Origin: Olsenella_K sp036454645
Lineage (GTDB): Bacteria > Actinomycetota > Coriobacteriia > Coriobacteriales > Atopobiaceae
Direction: 5' to 3'
Assembly: GCA_036454645.1 (NCBI GenBank)
Contig: JAZHSQ010000002.1
Location: forward strand, 1 to 64,000
Length of the DNA stretch: 64,000 bases
Shown piece by piece: positions 56,744-64,000 of this stretch; the stretch's first letter is position 1, and every line of letters starts with the position of its first letter. The position numbers and the translations under genes are program-made. The notes below the pieces were generated by a model. That model was not told the DNA's origin. It saw only the letters and a list, made by a program, of their open reading frames with translations, and searched no databases.

Positions 56744-57406
56744 CTAGAGCACCTTGTACGACATGGAGGGCCCGCGGTCGGGCAGGTCGTCGTCGGGCTC
56801 GTCGTAGCCGTACGCGTCGTCGGGGCACCCCTCGTCGGCGTATGCGCCGCCCGCGGCCTCCGTGGCGCCCGAGGCGCCGTCCGTCCCCTCCACCGGCGCG
56901 TCGAGGCCGTCGGCCTCCTGCTCGCCGGGCGCGACGAGGCCCGAGACCAGGCTCACGAGGCCCGCGACCGTGGCGTCGACGTCCGGCACCGGCGCCCCGC
57001 CGCCCGCGAAGGCCCAGTTCACGAGCCACACCGCGCTCGAGAGCGCCCCGGCCACCAGGGCGTCGTCCGGGCAGGCGAGCTGGACGTCGTAGAGGCGACG
57101 CGGCTCGTCGACCAGCCAGGTGCGGCCCACGGAGACGTCGCCCGCCAGGTTGGTGCGCGCGAGCAGCTCGATCGTGACGTGCTCGAGCAGGTGCGCGACC
57201 TCGGTGTCCCCCATCACGTCGCGGAAGACGGTGCTGCCGTCGCCCACGCAGGCCTGGTCCACGATGCTCGGCAGGAGGTTGTAGATGCGGGTCGTCGCCT
57301 CGAGGTCCTCCGAGGTGTAGAGGGGGCCGTCCGGCGCGACCTGGACCGTCGCCGTGAAGTACTGCGCGCCGACGACCACCTTGCGTATCACTATGAGCTG
57401 TGCCAT
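56744..57406 (-). CDS. Protein resembling the N-terminal domain of cyanophycin synthetase
   Basis: A 220-residue protein. Residues 60-130 contain TEVAHLLEHVTIELLARTNLAGDVSVGRTWL and a YDVQL-strand with a following AGALSSAVWLVNWA helix. This resembles the N-terminal domain of cyanophycin synthetase (HLLEHLALELQ ... AG ... FGRT). No ATP-grasp or Mur-ligase part follows; instead there is a helix and an acidic Gly/Asp/Tyr-rich end. It would be a stand-alone version of that domain, of unknown role. ATG 57406 has GAGGAG 8 nt upstream. No cyanophycin genes are in the window. Confidence 0.6.
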   Translation of the reverse strand: MAQLIVIRKVVVGAQYFTATVQVAPDGPLYTSEDLEATTRIYNLLPSIVDQACVGDGSTVFRDVMGDTEVAHLLEHVTIELLARTNLAGDVSVGRTWLVDEPRRLYDVQLACPDDALVAGALSSAVWLVNWAFAGGGAPVPDVDATVAGLVSLVSGLVAPGEQEADGLDAPVEGTDGASGATEAAGGAYADEGCPDDAYGYDEPDDDLPDRGPSMSYKVL

Positions 57407-57614
57407 CGGGCGAGCTCCTCTCCTGGCATCCATCCTGGCAGCGGACGTCCCGGACCCTGCAGCCCGGGCACCTCCCCGGACACTGCGTCCCCGGGTACCT
57501 TCCCGGGGCCTACGTCCCGGGTACCTCGCCATTATAGGTAACCGCGGGCGGGCGACGCGCCGGCAGGCGCTGGCGTGCCGGCGGCCCCTGGCGGCGCGCC
57601 TGGGCGCCGTGCGG

Positions 57615-57646
57615 GAGAAGGACGCGCGCTAGTCCGCGTCCTTCTC
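57615..57646. repeat. Palindromic pair of GAGAAGGAC motifs over the corC-type stop
   Basis: GAGAAGGACGCG and CGCGTCCTTCTC form a perfect 12-bp stem with an 8-nt loop that contains the stop codon of the gene ending at 57629. It could act as the terminator of that gene. The right copy encodes the final EKDAD. Confidence 0.88.
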
Positions 57647-58960
57647 GGCCTCGACGTCCTCCTCGCCCTCCGCCTGGGGCTCCGGCGCCGTCACGCGCAG
57701 CATCGCGATGCGACGGCCGCGCATGCTCTGGATGCGGAAGTGGTAGCCGTTCTTCTCGAACACGTCGCCAAGGTGCGGCACGCTGTCCGCGAGCTCGAAG
57801 ACGAAGCCGCCGATGGTCTCGTACTCCTCGTTGTCCTCGATGGGCCAGCCAAGCTCGATGGCGTCGTCGATGGAGTAGCGGCCGTCCACGAGCCACTCGC
57901 GCTCGCCGATCTTGGTGAGGTACTTGTTGTCCGGGTCGAACTCGTCCTCGATCTCTCCCACGATCTCCTCGACGATGTCCTCGATCGTGATGATGCCGGC
58001 CGTGCCGCCGTACTCGTCCACCACGATGACCATCTGGTCGTGGCTCGTCTTCATCTCCTGGAGCAGCGGGATGATGTCCTTGGTGTCGGGGACGAAGCTC
58101 GCGTCTCGCACGAACCTGCGGATCGGCAGCCCGCCGGCGTCGTCCTCCAGGATCGGGGTGATGAGGTCCTTGATGTGGGCGATGCCCACGATGCGGTCCA
58201 CGTCGTCGTGGTAGACCGGGATGCGCGAGAAGCCCGTCTGGCGCATCTTGCCGAGGACCTCGTTGGCGCTCTCGGTGTCCTCGACCGCAGTCATGTCCAC
58301 GCGCGGCACCATGACCTCGCGCGCGATGGTGTCGCCCAGGTCGATGACCTCGTGGATCATGGACTTCTCCTCGTCGGAGAGGTCCTCGGAGTCCTTGACC
58401 ATGTAGCGGATCTCGTCCTCGCTGACCTCGTTGCGGTCCTCGGTGGTCTTGACGTGCAGGAGCTTGGCGAGGCCGCTCGCGCTCGCGGAGGTGAGCCACA
58501 CGAGCGGACGGGCGACGGTCGCGAAGGTCTTGAGCGGGCCGGCGACGCGCTTGGCCACGCACTCGGCGTCGGCCATCGCGATCCGCTTGGGCACGAGCTC
58601 GCCCACCACGATGGAGAAGTACGAGACGAGCAGGGTGATGAGGATGGGCGCGAGGGTGAAGGCCGCCGACTCCGACATGCCCAGCGAGGCCATCCACGCC
58701 GCGAAGGGCTCGGAGAGGTTGGTCGCCGCGAACGCCGAGGACGCGAAGCCCACGAGCGTGATGGCGACCTGGATCGCGGCAAGCGCGGCGTCGGGATTTT
58801 CGCTCATCCCGGCCGCCACGGCCGCCCTGCGGTCGCCCTCCTCGGCGTCGTGATCGAGCAGCACCTTCTTCGCTGTCGAGATCGCCATCTCGGACATAGA
58901 GAAATAGCCGTTGGCGATGGTGAGTAGAACGGTGACGATGATGCTGACTGCTATGTCCAT
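57629..58960 (-). CDS. CNNM/CBS/CorC-HlyC family membrane protein
   Basis: A 443-residue protein of the hemolysin-C/CorC group. The DUF21/CNNM domain (1-185) has four hydrophobic helices, with SMSEMAISTAKKV and FSIVVGELVPKRIA. Two CBS domains follow (about 210-330: REVMVPRVDMTAVE, VVDEYGGTAGIITIEDIVEEIVGEI). A CorC_HlyC transporter-associated domain (350-430) completes it. Relatives export Mg2+ or Co2+ or sense metals; the hemolysin label is historical. The tail ends EAEKDAD, encoded by the palindromic motif pair. ATG 58960 is preceded by AGGAGGTTGCGCC. Confidence 0.92.
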   Translation of the reverse strand: MDIAVSIIVTVLLTIANGYFSMSEMAISTAKKVLLDHDAEEGDRRAAVAAGMSENPDAALAAIQVAITLVGFASSAFAATNLSEPFAAWMASLGMSESAAFTLAPILITLLVSYFSIVVGELVPKRIAMADAECVAKRVAGPLKTFATVARPLVWLTSASASGLAKLLHVKTTEDRNEVSEDEIRYMVKDSEDLSDEEKSMIHEVIDLGDTIAREVMVPRVDMTAVEDTESANEVLGKMRQTGFSRIPVYHDDVDRIVGIAHIKDLITPILEDDAGGLPIRRFVRDASFVPDTKDIIPLLQEMKTSHDQMVIVVDEYGGTAGIITIEDIVEEIVGEIEDEFDPDNKYLTKIGEREWLVDGRYSIDDAIELGWPIEDNEEYETIGGFVFELADSVPHLGDVFEKNGYHFRIQSMRGRRIAMLRVTAPEPQAEGEEDVEAEKDAD

Positions 58961-59152
58961 GCGCTAAGGCGCAACCTCCTACTGGGCCCCGCCGCGCGGG
59001 CGCCCACACGGGCCGTGCCCTGCGTGGGCATCCGCGCCCGCCGCCCTCGGCGCTCCCCCCAGGTCACGCCGGCACACGTCCCTCGTTCTTGAAAAGAGTC
59101 TACCAGAGCGCACGTCGCGCTGGTGCCTGCGGGGCGGCGCCGGCCGCCCTCC

Positions 59153-61753
59153 CTAGCAGTAGCCCGTGAAGCGCAGGATCCCGTCCCAGCCCTCGCTGGT
59201 GTGCAGCCCGCGCTGCGCCCTCCAGGGGCTCACGCAGATCTCGTCGCCCGTCTGGTCGCCGGACCTGCCTCCGGTGGCGCCGCCCCACTCGTTGCCGCGG
59301 GCCTCGACCATCTGGGTGTGAGAGATCATGGCCGCGACGTGGTGCACCTCGCTCAGCATGATGTCGCCGGGCTGCGCCTCCTCGGGGTTGACGTCGCCGA
59401 TCCACTGCCAGCCCCTGGCCTGCAGGTTCCACCTGAGGTTGCCGGTGTACGTGGCGCTGCCGGTGCCGAAGCCCGCCCAGTCGAGGCAGGAGATGACCAG
59501 CGACGAGCAGTCGTAGTCTCCGTACTCGCCCCAGCGGTAGTCCTGGTCGTAGCCGTGACTGTCGTCGTTCGCCATCGCGAGCATCTTGCTCTCGAAGTCG
59601 ATGAGCCTGCCCATGGTCTCGGAGGCGCCGCAGCTCCTGATCAGCCAGCGCTGCGCCGTGGTGCCGTTGGAGTCCCAGATCTGGACGTTGGCGCCGTCGG
59701 CGGTGCTCGCGCCCGAGACGTCCAGGACCTTGCCGCTCTCGTCCACGAAGGTGACCTGGCCGTCCGTGAACTGGAGGCGCCAGCGCTGGGCGCTCGTGCC
59801 GCGGCCCGTCTGCTGGTCCACGTTGGTGCCCGCGCGGCCGGCGTCGCCGTCGGCGGTGAGCACCTTGTTGCTCGCGCCGCTCACGAGGGTGTAGTACCCG
59901 TTGCCGAGGCCGTAGACGTACCAGCGCTGGGCGTCGGAGTCGTTCGCGCCCCAGAGCTGGACGTTGGCGCCGTTGCCGCAGGCGGCGCCGGCGAGGTCGA
60001 GGGCCTTGCCGGTGTCGAGGGCGGAGCGCAGCGTGTACCAGCCGTCGTCGATGGCGTTGATGCCCACGAGGTCCCAGGCCTGCGCGAGCGTGCCGTTCTC
60101 AGCCCAGGTCTGGACGTTGGCGCCGGAAGAGGCGTTGGCGCCGGAGACGTCGAGCGCCCTGCCGGTCGTGGGGTCGACGAGCGAGAGGCCGGCGCCGAGC
60201 ACGTAGCCGAGCCTCCAGAGGAAGCTGTTGCCGGCCTGCACCACGTTGGTGCCGTCGGTCGCCAGCCGCAGGCCGGAGCCCAGGTTGGTGATCGCGTAGC
60301 CGCCGTCCTTGCGCGAGACGTACCACCTCTGGGCGGTCGTCCCGTTCCAGGCGTAGTCCTGCACGTTAGCGCCGGAGGCGGCTGAGCCGGCCGCGACGTC
60401 GAGCGCCTGCGAGTTGCCGAGGCGCGACGCGATCCGGTAGACGCCGTCCGAGACGCTCGGGGCCCAGGACTCGAGCCTGAAGAGCTCGTCCTTGTCGCCC
60501 GCGGTGCCGAAGGTCACGCCCGAGAAGAGCCCGGAGCGGTTGGAGAAGACCAGGCCGGTCTGCTTGTTGATGAAGCCGTAGGCGCCGTCCTTGCGGTAGA
60601 TGGCCCAGAGCTGGGAGTCGTCCGCGGAGTTCGCCCTCTGGCGGATGCCGGCGCCGGGGACGACGTCGTCGACGTCGGCGGCAAGGGAGAGGCCGGAGCG
60701 CACGTTCTGGATGCGCCAGTAGTCGCCCTCGCGCGTGATGCGGTAGGCCTGGCGGTCGGCGGAGGTGCCGTCCTCCATGATGAGGCCCGCGCCGCCGTCC
60801 CTGCTGCCCCCGCCCACGGTGACGTCGCGTCCGTCGGCGTTGCTCACGATGGTGTAGTCGACCCCGTCCAGGTCGTCCACGACGTCGAGCCCGCCGGCGA
60901 CCAGGCGCGCGGCCTCCTTGGCGGCCTGCTCGAGGCTGCGCAGGCGCCAGAGCTGCGCCGCGGTGCCGTTCGCGTGCCAGAGCTGCAGGTTGGTGCCGTT
61001 CGACGTCTGCGCGCCGCTCGCGTCGAGCGCGAGCTCGGAGTGCGCGGCGAGGAGGAGGTACGCGAGACCCTGGGTGCGGTCGACCCACTTGACGGTCCAG
61101 CGCTGGGCGGCCGAGCTGTTGGGCTCGTACTGCCAGACGTTGCCGCCGTCCTTGAACTCAGCGCAGGCGACGTCGAGCACCTTGCCGGAGTTGACGTTCC
61201 TGATGGTGTAGGAGCCGTCGTCGTTGCGCTCGAACTCCCACTGCTGGGCCGCCGTGCCGTTGGACCCGTAGAGCTGCACGTTCGCGCCGTCGTCGTGCGA
61301 GCCGGCGTTCACGTCGGCCACGCCGCGCGTGCCGTCGTGCTCGTTCTGGATGACGTAGGTCTCGCCCTCGAGGGACTCCTCCTCGGCGGGGGCCTCGGCG
61401 CTGGAGGCGGTGGGCGTGGCGGGGTCGGTGGTGGTCTCGCCCGCGGTCGCGGCGGGCGTCGTGGGTGCAGCCGTGGTCTCGCCCGCGCTGGCGCCCGTTG
61501 CGGCCTCGCCCGCGGTCGCGGCGGCGGCCGAGCTCGAGGCCGCCTCCGAACCCGTGGTGGCCTCGGTCGCGCTCGTTGCCGCGACCTCAGTCGCAGCCTC
61601 GGTCTGCGTCGTGCTCGCGGCGGCCGCCTCGGACGCGGCGGGGGCCGGGATGGTCGCGGACTCCAAGGCGAGCGCGACCGCGGGGGCCGCGCCGAGGGCG
61701 GCGGAGACGATGAGCGCGGCGGCCGCGCCCCTGAAGTAGGATGCAGGTCTCAT
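59153..61753 (-). CDS. Secreted ricin-repeat protein with C-terminal peptidoglycan amidase domain
   Basis: An 866-residue exported protein. A signal peptide (RGAAAALIVSAALGAAPAVALA) is followed by about 95 residues rich in Ala/Thr/Ser. About five ricin B-type beta-trefoil lectin segments run from 130 to 700, marked by repeats such as GANVQLWGANDSDAQRW and GANVQIWDSNGTTAQRW. The last 150 residues resemble phage-type amidase_5/NlpC-P60 enzymes, with the catalytic Cys (about 749) in YDCSSLV, then HHVAAMI and EARGNEW. It likely binds glycans at the cell surface and cuts peptidoglycan. ATG 61753 gives the best signal peptide; ATG 61777 is possible, and neither has a good ribosome site. Confidence 0.88.
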   Translation of the reverse strand: MRPASYFRGAAAALIVSAALGAAPAVALALESATIPAPAASEAAAASTTQTEAATEVAATSATEATTGSEAASSSAAAATAGEAATGASAGETTAAPTTPAATAGETTTDPATPTASSAEAPAEEESLEGETYVIQNEHDGTRGVADVNAGSHDDGANVQLYGSNGTAAQQWEFERNDDGSYTIRNVNSGKVLDVACAEFKDGGNVWQYEPNSSAAQRWTVKWVDRTQGLAYLLLAAHSELALDASGAQTSNGTNLQLWHANGTAAQLWRLRSLEQAAKEAARLVAGGLDVVDDLDGVDYTIVSNADGRDVTVGGGSRDGGAGLIMEDGTSADRQAYRITREGDYWRIQNVRSGLSLAADVDDVVPGAGIRQRANSADDSQLWAIYRKDGAYGFINKQTGLVFSNRSGLFSGVTFGTAGDKDELFRLESWAPSVSDGVYRIASRLGNSQALDVAAGSAASGANVQDYAWNGTTAQRWYVSRKDGGYAITNLGSGLRLATDGTNVVQAGNSFLWRLGYVLGAGLSLVDPTTGRALDVSGANASSGANVQTWAENGTLAQAWDLVGINAIDDGWYTLRSALDTGKALDLAGAACGNGANVQLWGANDSDAQRWYVYGLGNGYYTLVSGASNKVLTADGDAGRAGTNVDQQTGRGTSAQRWRLQFTDGQVTFVDESGKVLDVSGASTADGANVQIWDSNGTTAQRWLIRSCGASETMGRLIDFESKMLAMANDDSHGYDQDYRWGEYGDYDCSSLVISCLDWAGFGTGSATYTGNLRWNLQARGWQWIGDVNPEEAQPGDIMLSEVHHVAAMISHTQMVEARGNEWGGATGGRSGDQTGDEICVSPWRAQRGLHTSEGWDGILRFTGYC

Positions 61754-61927
61754 CTGGGGAGTCCAATCGGTCGGCATGCAGAGGCGACGAGGGACCCCGC
61801 GGACCCCCGCCGACAACCAATACCTATAGCACTCTGACAGGCCTCTCGATGAAATCTGAAAAGAACGAAACGCGACGATGCTGTCGAGCGAGGCCGCCGT
61901 CGGGCGCCCCCAGGCCGAGCGGGGCGG

Positions 61928-61945
61928 GCTGCCCGGCCCGGCAGC
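61928..61945 (-). terminator. Short GC hairpin after the MBOAT gene
   Basis: GCTGCC pairs with GGCAGC within a longer imperfect GGCG/CGCC stem, 6 bp past the MBOAT stop. No T-run follows. The 197-bp gap to the ricin-repeat gene may hold its promoter (TATAGG on the minus strand near 61826). Confidence 0.35.
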
Positions 61946-61950
61946 GCCGC

Positions 61951-63585
61951 CTAGAAGTTCGCGTAGGCGAAGGTGACGCCCGCGGTCACCGTCGTGGGCA
62001 GGGAGGCCGCGAAGATGAGGCCGACCACCACGTAGAGGAGGACGCGCTGGTAGAACTTCCAGGAGAGGATCTTGTCGCGCACGTCGACGCCCTTCTCCTC
62101 CGCCACGTCGATGACGGCGACGACCAGCATCGCCGCGAAGGCGACCCAGGAGACGCCCAGCGTGGCGGCATGGCTCACGCCCATGTCCGCGAGGACGGTC
62201 GTGAGCGGCGCGGTCGGCGCGAACTTGAAGAACGTGTTGTGCAGGGCCAGCAGGGAGATGCTGACGCTCGCGATGCAGTCGAAGTAGCGCCCGATGTTCA
62301 CCATGACGAACGTGCGAACGACGGTGAACGCGTAGTAGGGCTTGCTGTCGTCCCGCACGTGGAGGCGGGCCTTCATGCTGTGGAAGACGGGCTCGAAGAG
62401 GTCGGCCAGGGCCACGACGACGCCGTTGTACATACCCCACGCGATGTAGTGCCACTCGGCGCCGTGCCAGAGGCCCACGAAGAAGAAGACGATGATGTTG
62501 GCGATGCAGGCCGGCAGCGTGCGGCCGATGTGGTGCGGGGTATGCGCCTGCGCCCACTTGCTGAAGCGCTGCATGGGCTTGGTCAGCGCGATGGGATAGA
62601 AGAGGTAGTCGCGCATGAAGACGCCGAGGGACTTGTGCCACCTGCGCCAGAAGTCCGCAATGGAGACGGAGAGGTACGGCTGGCGGAAGTTCTCGGACAT
62701 CTCGATGCCGAAGAGCTCGGAGACGCCCTCGACCATGTCGATGCCGCCGGAGAAGTCGCCGTACATGAAGAACGAGTACAGCACCACACCGACCACGATG
62801 GCGGCGCCGGGGGTGTCGGGCCCGATCGCGGCGAGGATGGCGCTGACGTTGGCCGTCAGCATGCTCGCGATAGCGCACTTCTTGAGCAGGCCCAGGCCGA
62901 GGCGCAGGAGGCCGCGTTGGATCTTGCGGAGCTCGATGTGGTGGACCTCGGCGAGCTGCGGGGACATCTCGTCGTAGCGGTTGATGGGGCCCTGGATGAA
63001 GCAGGGGAAGTACGAGACGAACGCGAGGTAGCGCAGGAAGTTCCTCTCGGGCGCGTACTTGTCGTTGTACGTGTCTATCAGGTACATGGCCGACATGAAC
63101 GTGTAGAACGAGATGCCCATCGGCAGCAGGATGCCCAGGCTCGAGGGCGAGGGCGCGAGGTCGAAGTTGAAGAGGATGACGTTCCAGTACTTGAGGTAGC
63201 CGAGCACGCCTAGGATCACCGCGAGCGCGGCGACGAGGACGACGCGCTTGCGACGCTTGAGCTGGGCCTTGAGCCGCTTGCGCTCGCCCTTGTCCTTGGT
63301 CGCCTTGCGGCGCGCCTTGTAGCTGGCGGTGAGCTTGCCGAAGGCCTGCGAGGCGAGCCAGGTCGGCAGGGCGGCGGTGAGGATGAAAACCATGCCGGAG
63401 AGGCTGGCCGCGAGGTAGTAGAACACGAAGTTCGCAACCAGGATCACGACCCACTGGTAGCGGCCGAAGAACCTTCCGACGAGGTAGTACAGGCAGAGGA
63501 GCGCCAGCACGAAGAGGACGAACGCGAGGGAGATTATCTGCATGGGTACCAGAATCTGATAGCTATCTGACGGTTTCCTAGCCAT
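61951..63585 (-). CDS. MBOAT family membrane O-acyltransferase (DltB/AlgI-like)
   Basis: A 544-residue multi-pass protein with about ten hydrophobic helices. It shows the MBOAT features LLPMGISFYTFMSAMYLID, FPCFIQGPINRYDEM, DFSGGIDMVEG, DFWRRWHKSLGVFMRDY and the catalytic His in GLWHGAEWHYI. Such enzymes pass acyl groups (acetyl, D-alanyl) across the membrane onto wall polysaccharides or teichoic acids. The usual DHHW or DltA/C/D partner is not in the window. The loop at 88-110 is very basic. The start is uncertain between ATG 63585 and 63543; neither has a clear ribosome site. Confidence 0.9.
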   Translation of the reverse strand: MARKPSDSYQILVPMQIISLAFVLFVLALLCLYYLVGRFFGRYQWVVILVANFVFYYLAASLSGMVFILTAALPTWLASQAFGKLTASYKARRKATKDKGERKRLKAQLKRRKRVVLVAALAVILGVLGYLKYWNVILFNFDLAPSPSSLGILLPMGISFYTFMSAMYLIDTYNDKYAPERNFLRYLAFVSYFPCFIQGPINRYDEMSPQLAEVHHIELRKIQRGLLRLGLGLLKKCAIASMLTANVSAILAAIGPDTPGAAIVVGVVLYSFFMYGDFSGGIDMVEGVSELFGIEMSENFRQPYLSVSIADFWRRWHKSLGVFMRDYLFYPIALTKPMQRFSKWAQAHTPHHIGRTLPACIANIIVFFFVGLWHGAEWHYIAWGMYNGVVVALADLFEPVFHSMKARLHVRDDSKPYYAFTVVRTFVMVNIGRYFDCIASVSISLLALHNTFFKFAPTAPLTTVLADMGVSHAATLGVSWVAFAAMLVVAVIDVAEEKGVDVRDKILSWKFYQRVLLYVVVGLIFAASLPTTVTAGVTFAYANF

Positions 63586-63759
63586 CCTAGCATGCGCGGA
63601 GGCGCCCCTCGGCGCCGCCCCCCGCGGCCCATGCTATTCTCATCCGTAGCTCCAAAGTCGCCGCCCAGCCACGCACGCGACGCGCGGGCGGCTCGAGAAC
63701 GGCTCTGAACAGCACTACGGCAGCTTGAGAAGCAAGTGACTTGAGAAGGGATGGACTCC

Positions 63760-64000
63760 ATGCTGAGCGCAGTCAAGGTTCTGCCCGATGTCTACTGGGT
63801 CGGCGGCGTGGACTGGAACGCCCGCGAGTTCCACGGCTACACGACCGAGGACGGCATCACGTACAACGCCTACCTCATCCTGGACGAGAAGGTCACCCTC
63901 GTCGACACCGCCAAGGTCACCTTCAAGGACGAGTTCCTGCAGCGCATCGCCAGCGTGATCGACCCGTCGAAGATCGACGTCGTCATCTGCAACCACGTGG
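63760..64000 (+). CDS. FprA-type flavodiiron protein, N-terminal part (runs off the window)
   Basis: The first 80 residues match A-type flavoproteins: VYWVGGVDWNAREFHGYTTE, then TYNAYLILDEKVTLVDTAK and the start of the beta-lactamase-like diiron domain (VVICNHV). Flavodiiron proteins reduce O2 or NO to harmless products and protect anaerobes; the substrate cannot be decided from this part. I chose ATG 63760, with GAGAAGGG 9 nt upstream; ATG 63751 abuts that site and would add three residues. The gene is truncated by the window end. Confidence 0.88.
   Translation, partial: MLSAVKVLPDVYWVGGVDWNAREFHGYTTEDGITYNAYLILDEKVTLVDTAKVTFKDEFLQRIASVIDPSKIDVVICNHV

Noticed and set aside
59153..63454. Very long open frame running from the ricin gene through the MBOAT gene
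   Set aside because: The part before 61753 is an antisense-like shifted reading of the MBOAT gene with Arg/Pro/Gly-rich translation; high GC leaves few stops. The MBOAT frame itself has clear motifs.

Overview
The window is about 70% GC and densely coding on both strands. It looks like a chromosomal segment of an anaerobic, high-GC Gram-positive actinobacterium, most probably of class Coriobacteriia (Olsenella/Atopobium-like). This is inferred from an actinobacterial dnaK-grpE-dnaJ-hspR operon with HspR-type operators, a tilS-hpt-ftsH cluster, LemA and PASTA proteins, an oxygen-sensitive indolepyruvate:ferredoxin oxidoreductase and a flavodiiron protein. No 16S rRNA is present, so the genus is not established. 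No rRNA, CRISPR array, complete insertion sequence or prophage was seen.

Layout. 0-2 kb: an AT-richer, probably acquired island with one AAA15/OLD-type ATPase. 2-16 kb: azlCD amino-acid exporter, a small HAD phosphatase, recQ interrupted by one in-frame stop, ribosomal protein L31 with a long tail, a patatin phospholipase, a sirtuin, fused folP-folK, a degenerate biotin-ligase-like gene convergent with coaX, exonuclease III, an aminotransferase and an unfamiliar McrB-like/HTH protein. 16-25 kb: an AT-rich spacer, two paralogous alpha/beta hydrolases beside a GntR regulator, the ftsH-hpt-tilS cluster and a YycJ-type nuclease-fold hydrolase. 25-39 kb: the heat-shock region (hsp20, clpB, dnaK-grpE-dnaJ-hspR), with a matching 9-N7-9 operator before each of hsp20, clpB and dnaK. 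Within it lie a kinase-less PASTA protein, the collapsed remains of an amino-acid ABC transporter plus a PLP enzyme, and a frameshifted CPBP protease. 39-46 kb: a phosphodiesterase, an aryl-pyruvate oxidation operon (iorA, iorB, CoA ligase) and metA. 46-51 kb: a DEAD-box helicase, an rRNA methyltransferase, tadA, tRNA-Ser(UGA), lemA and a PNPOx-fold protein. 51-64 kb: surface functions, with a membrane-anchored GH3 enzyme, PRC-barrel and YtxH proteins, a cyanophycin-synthetase-N-like protein, a CorC-type protein, a ricin-repeat/peptidoglycan amidase and an MBOAT acyltransferase, followed by the start of a flavodiiron protein.

Two genome-scale signals stand out. First, four intergenic elements of about 204-218 bp (31664, 38666, 39040, 50097) share inverted ends whose two short motifs keep the same internal spacing in seven of eight arms, although the sequence between them differs. 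Second, the 9-mer GAGAAGGAC or its complement occurs about 21 times, in both orientations. It lies in intergenic hairpins and in disordered protein linkers, where it usually reads EKD, as expected of a DNA-level signal like an uptake sequence. Several genes also appear to be decaying or to have lost catalytic residues: recQ, the CPBP protease, the transporter remnant, the BirA-like protein and one alpha/beta hydrolase.
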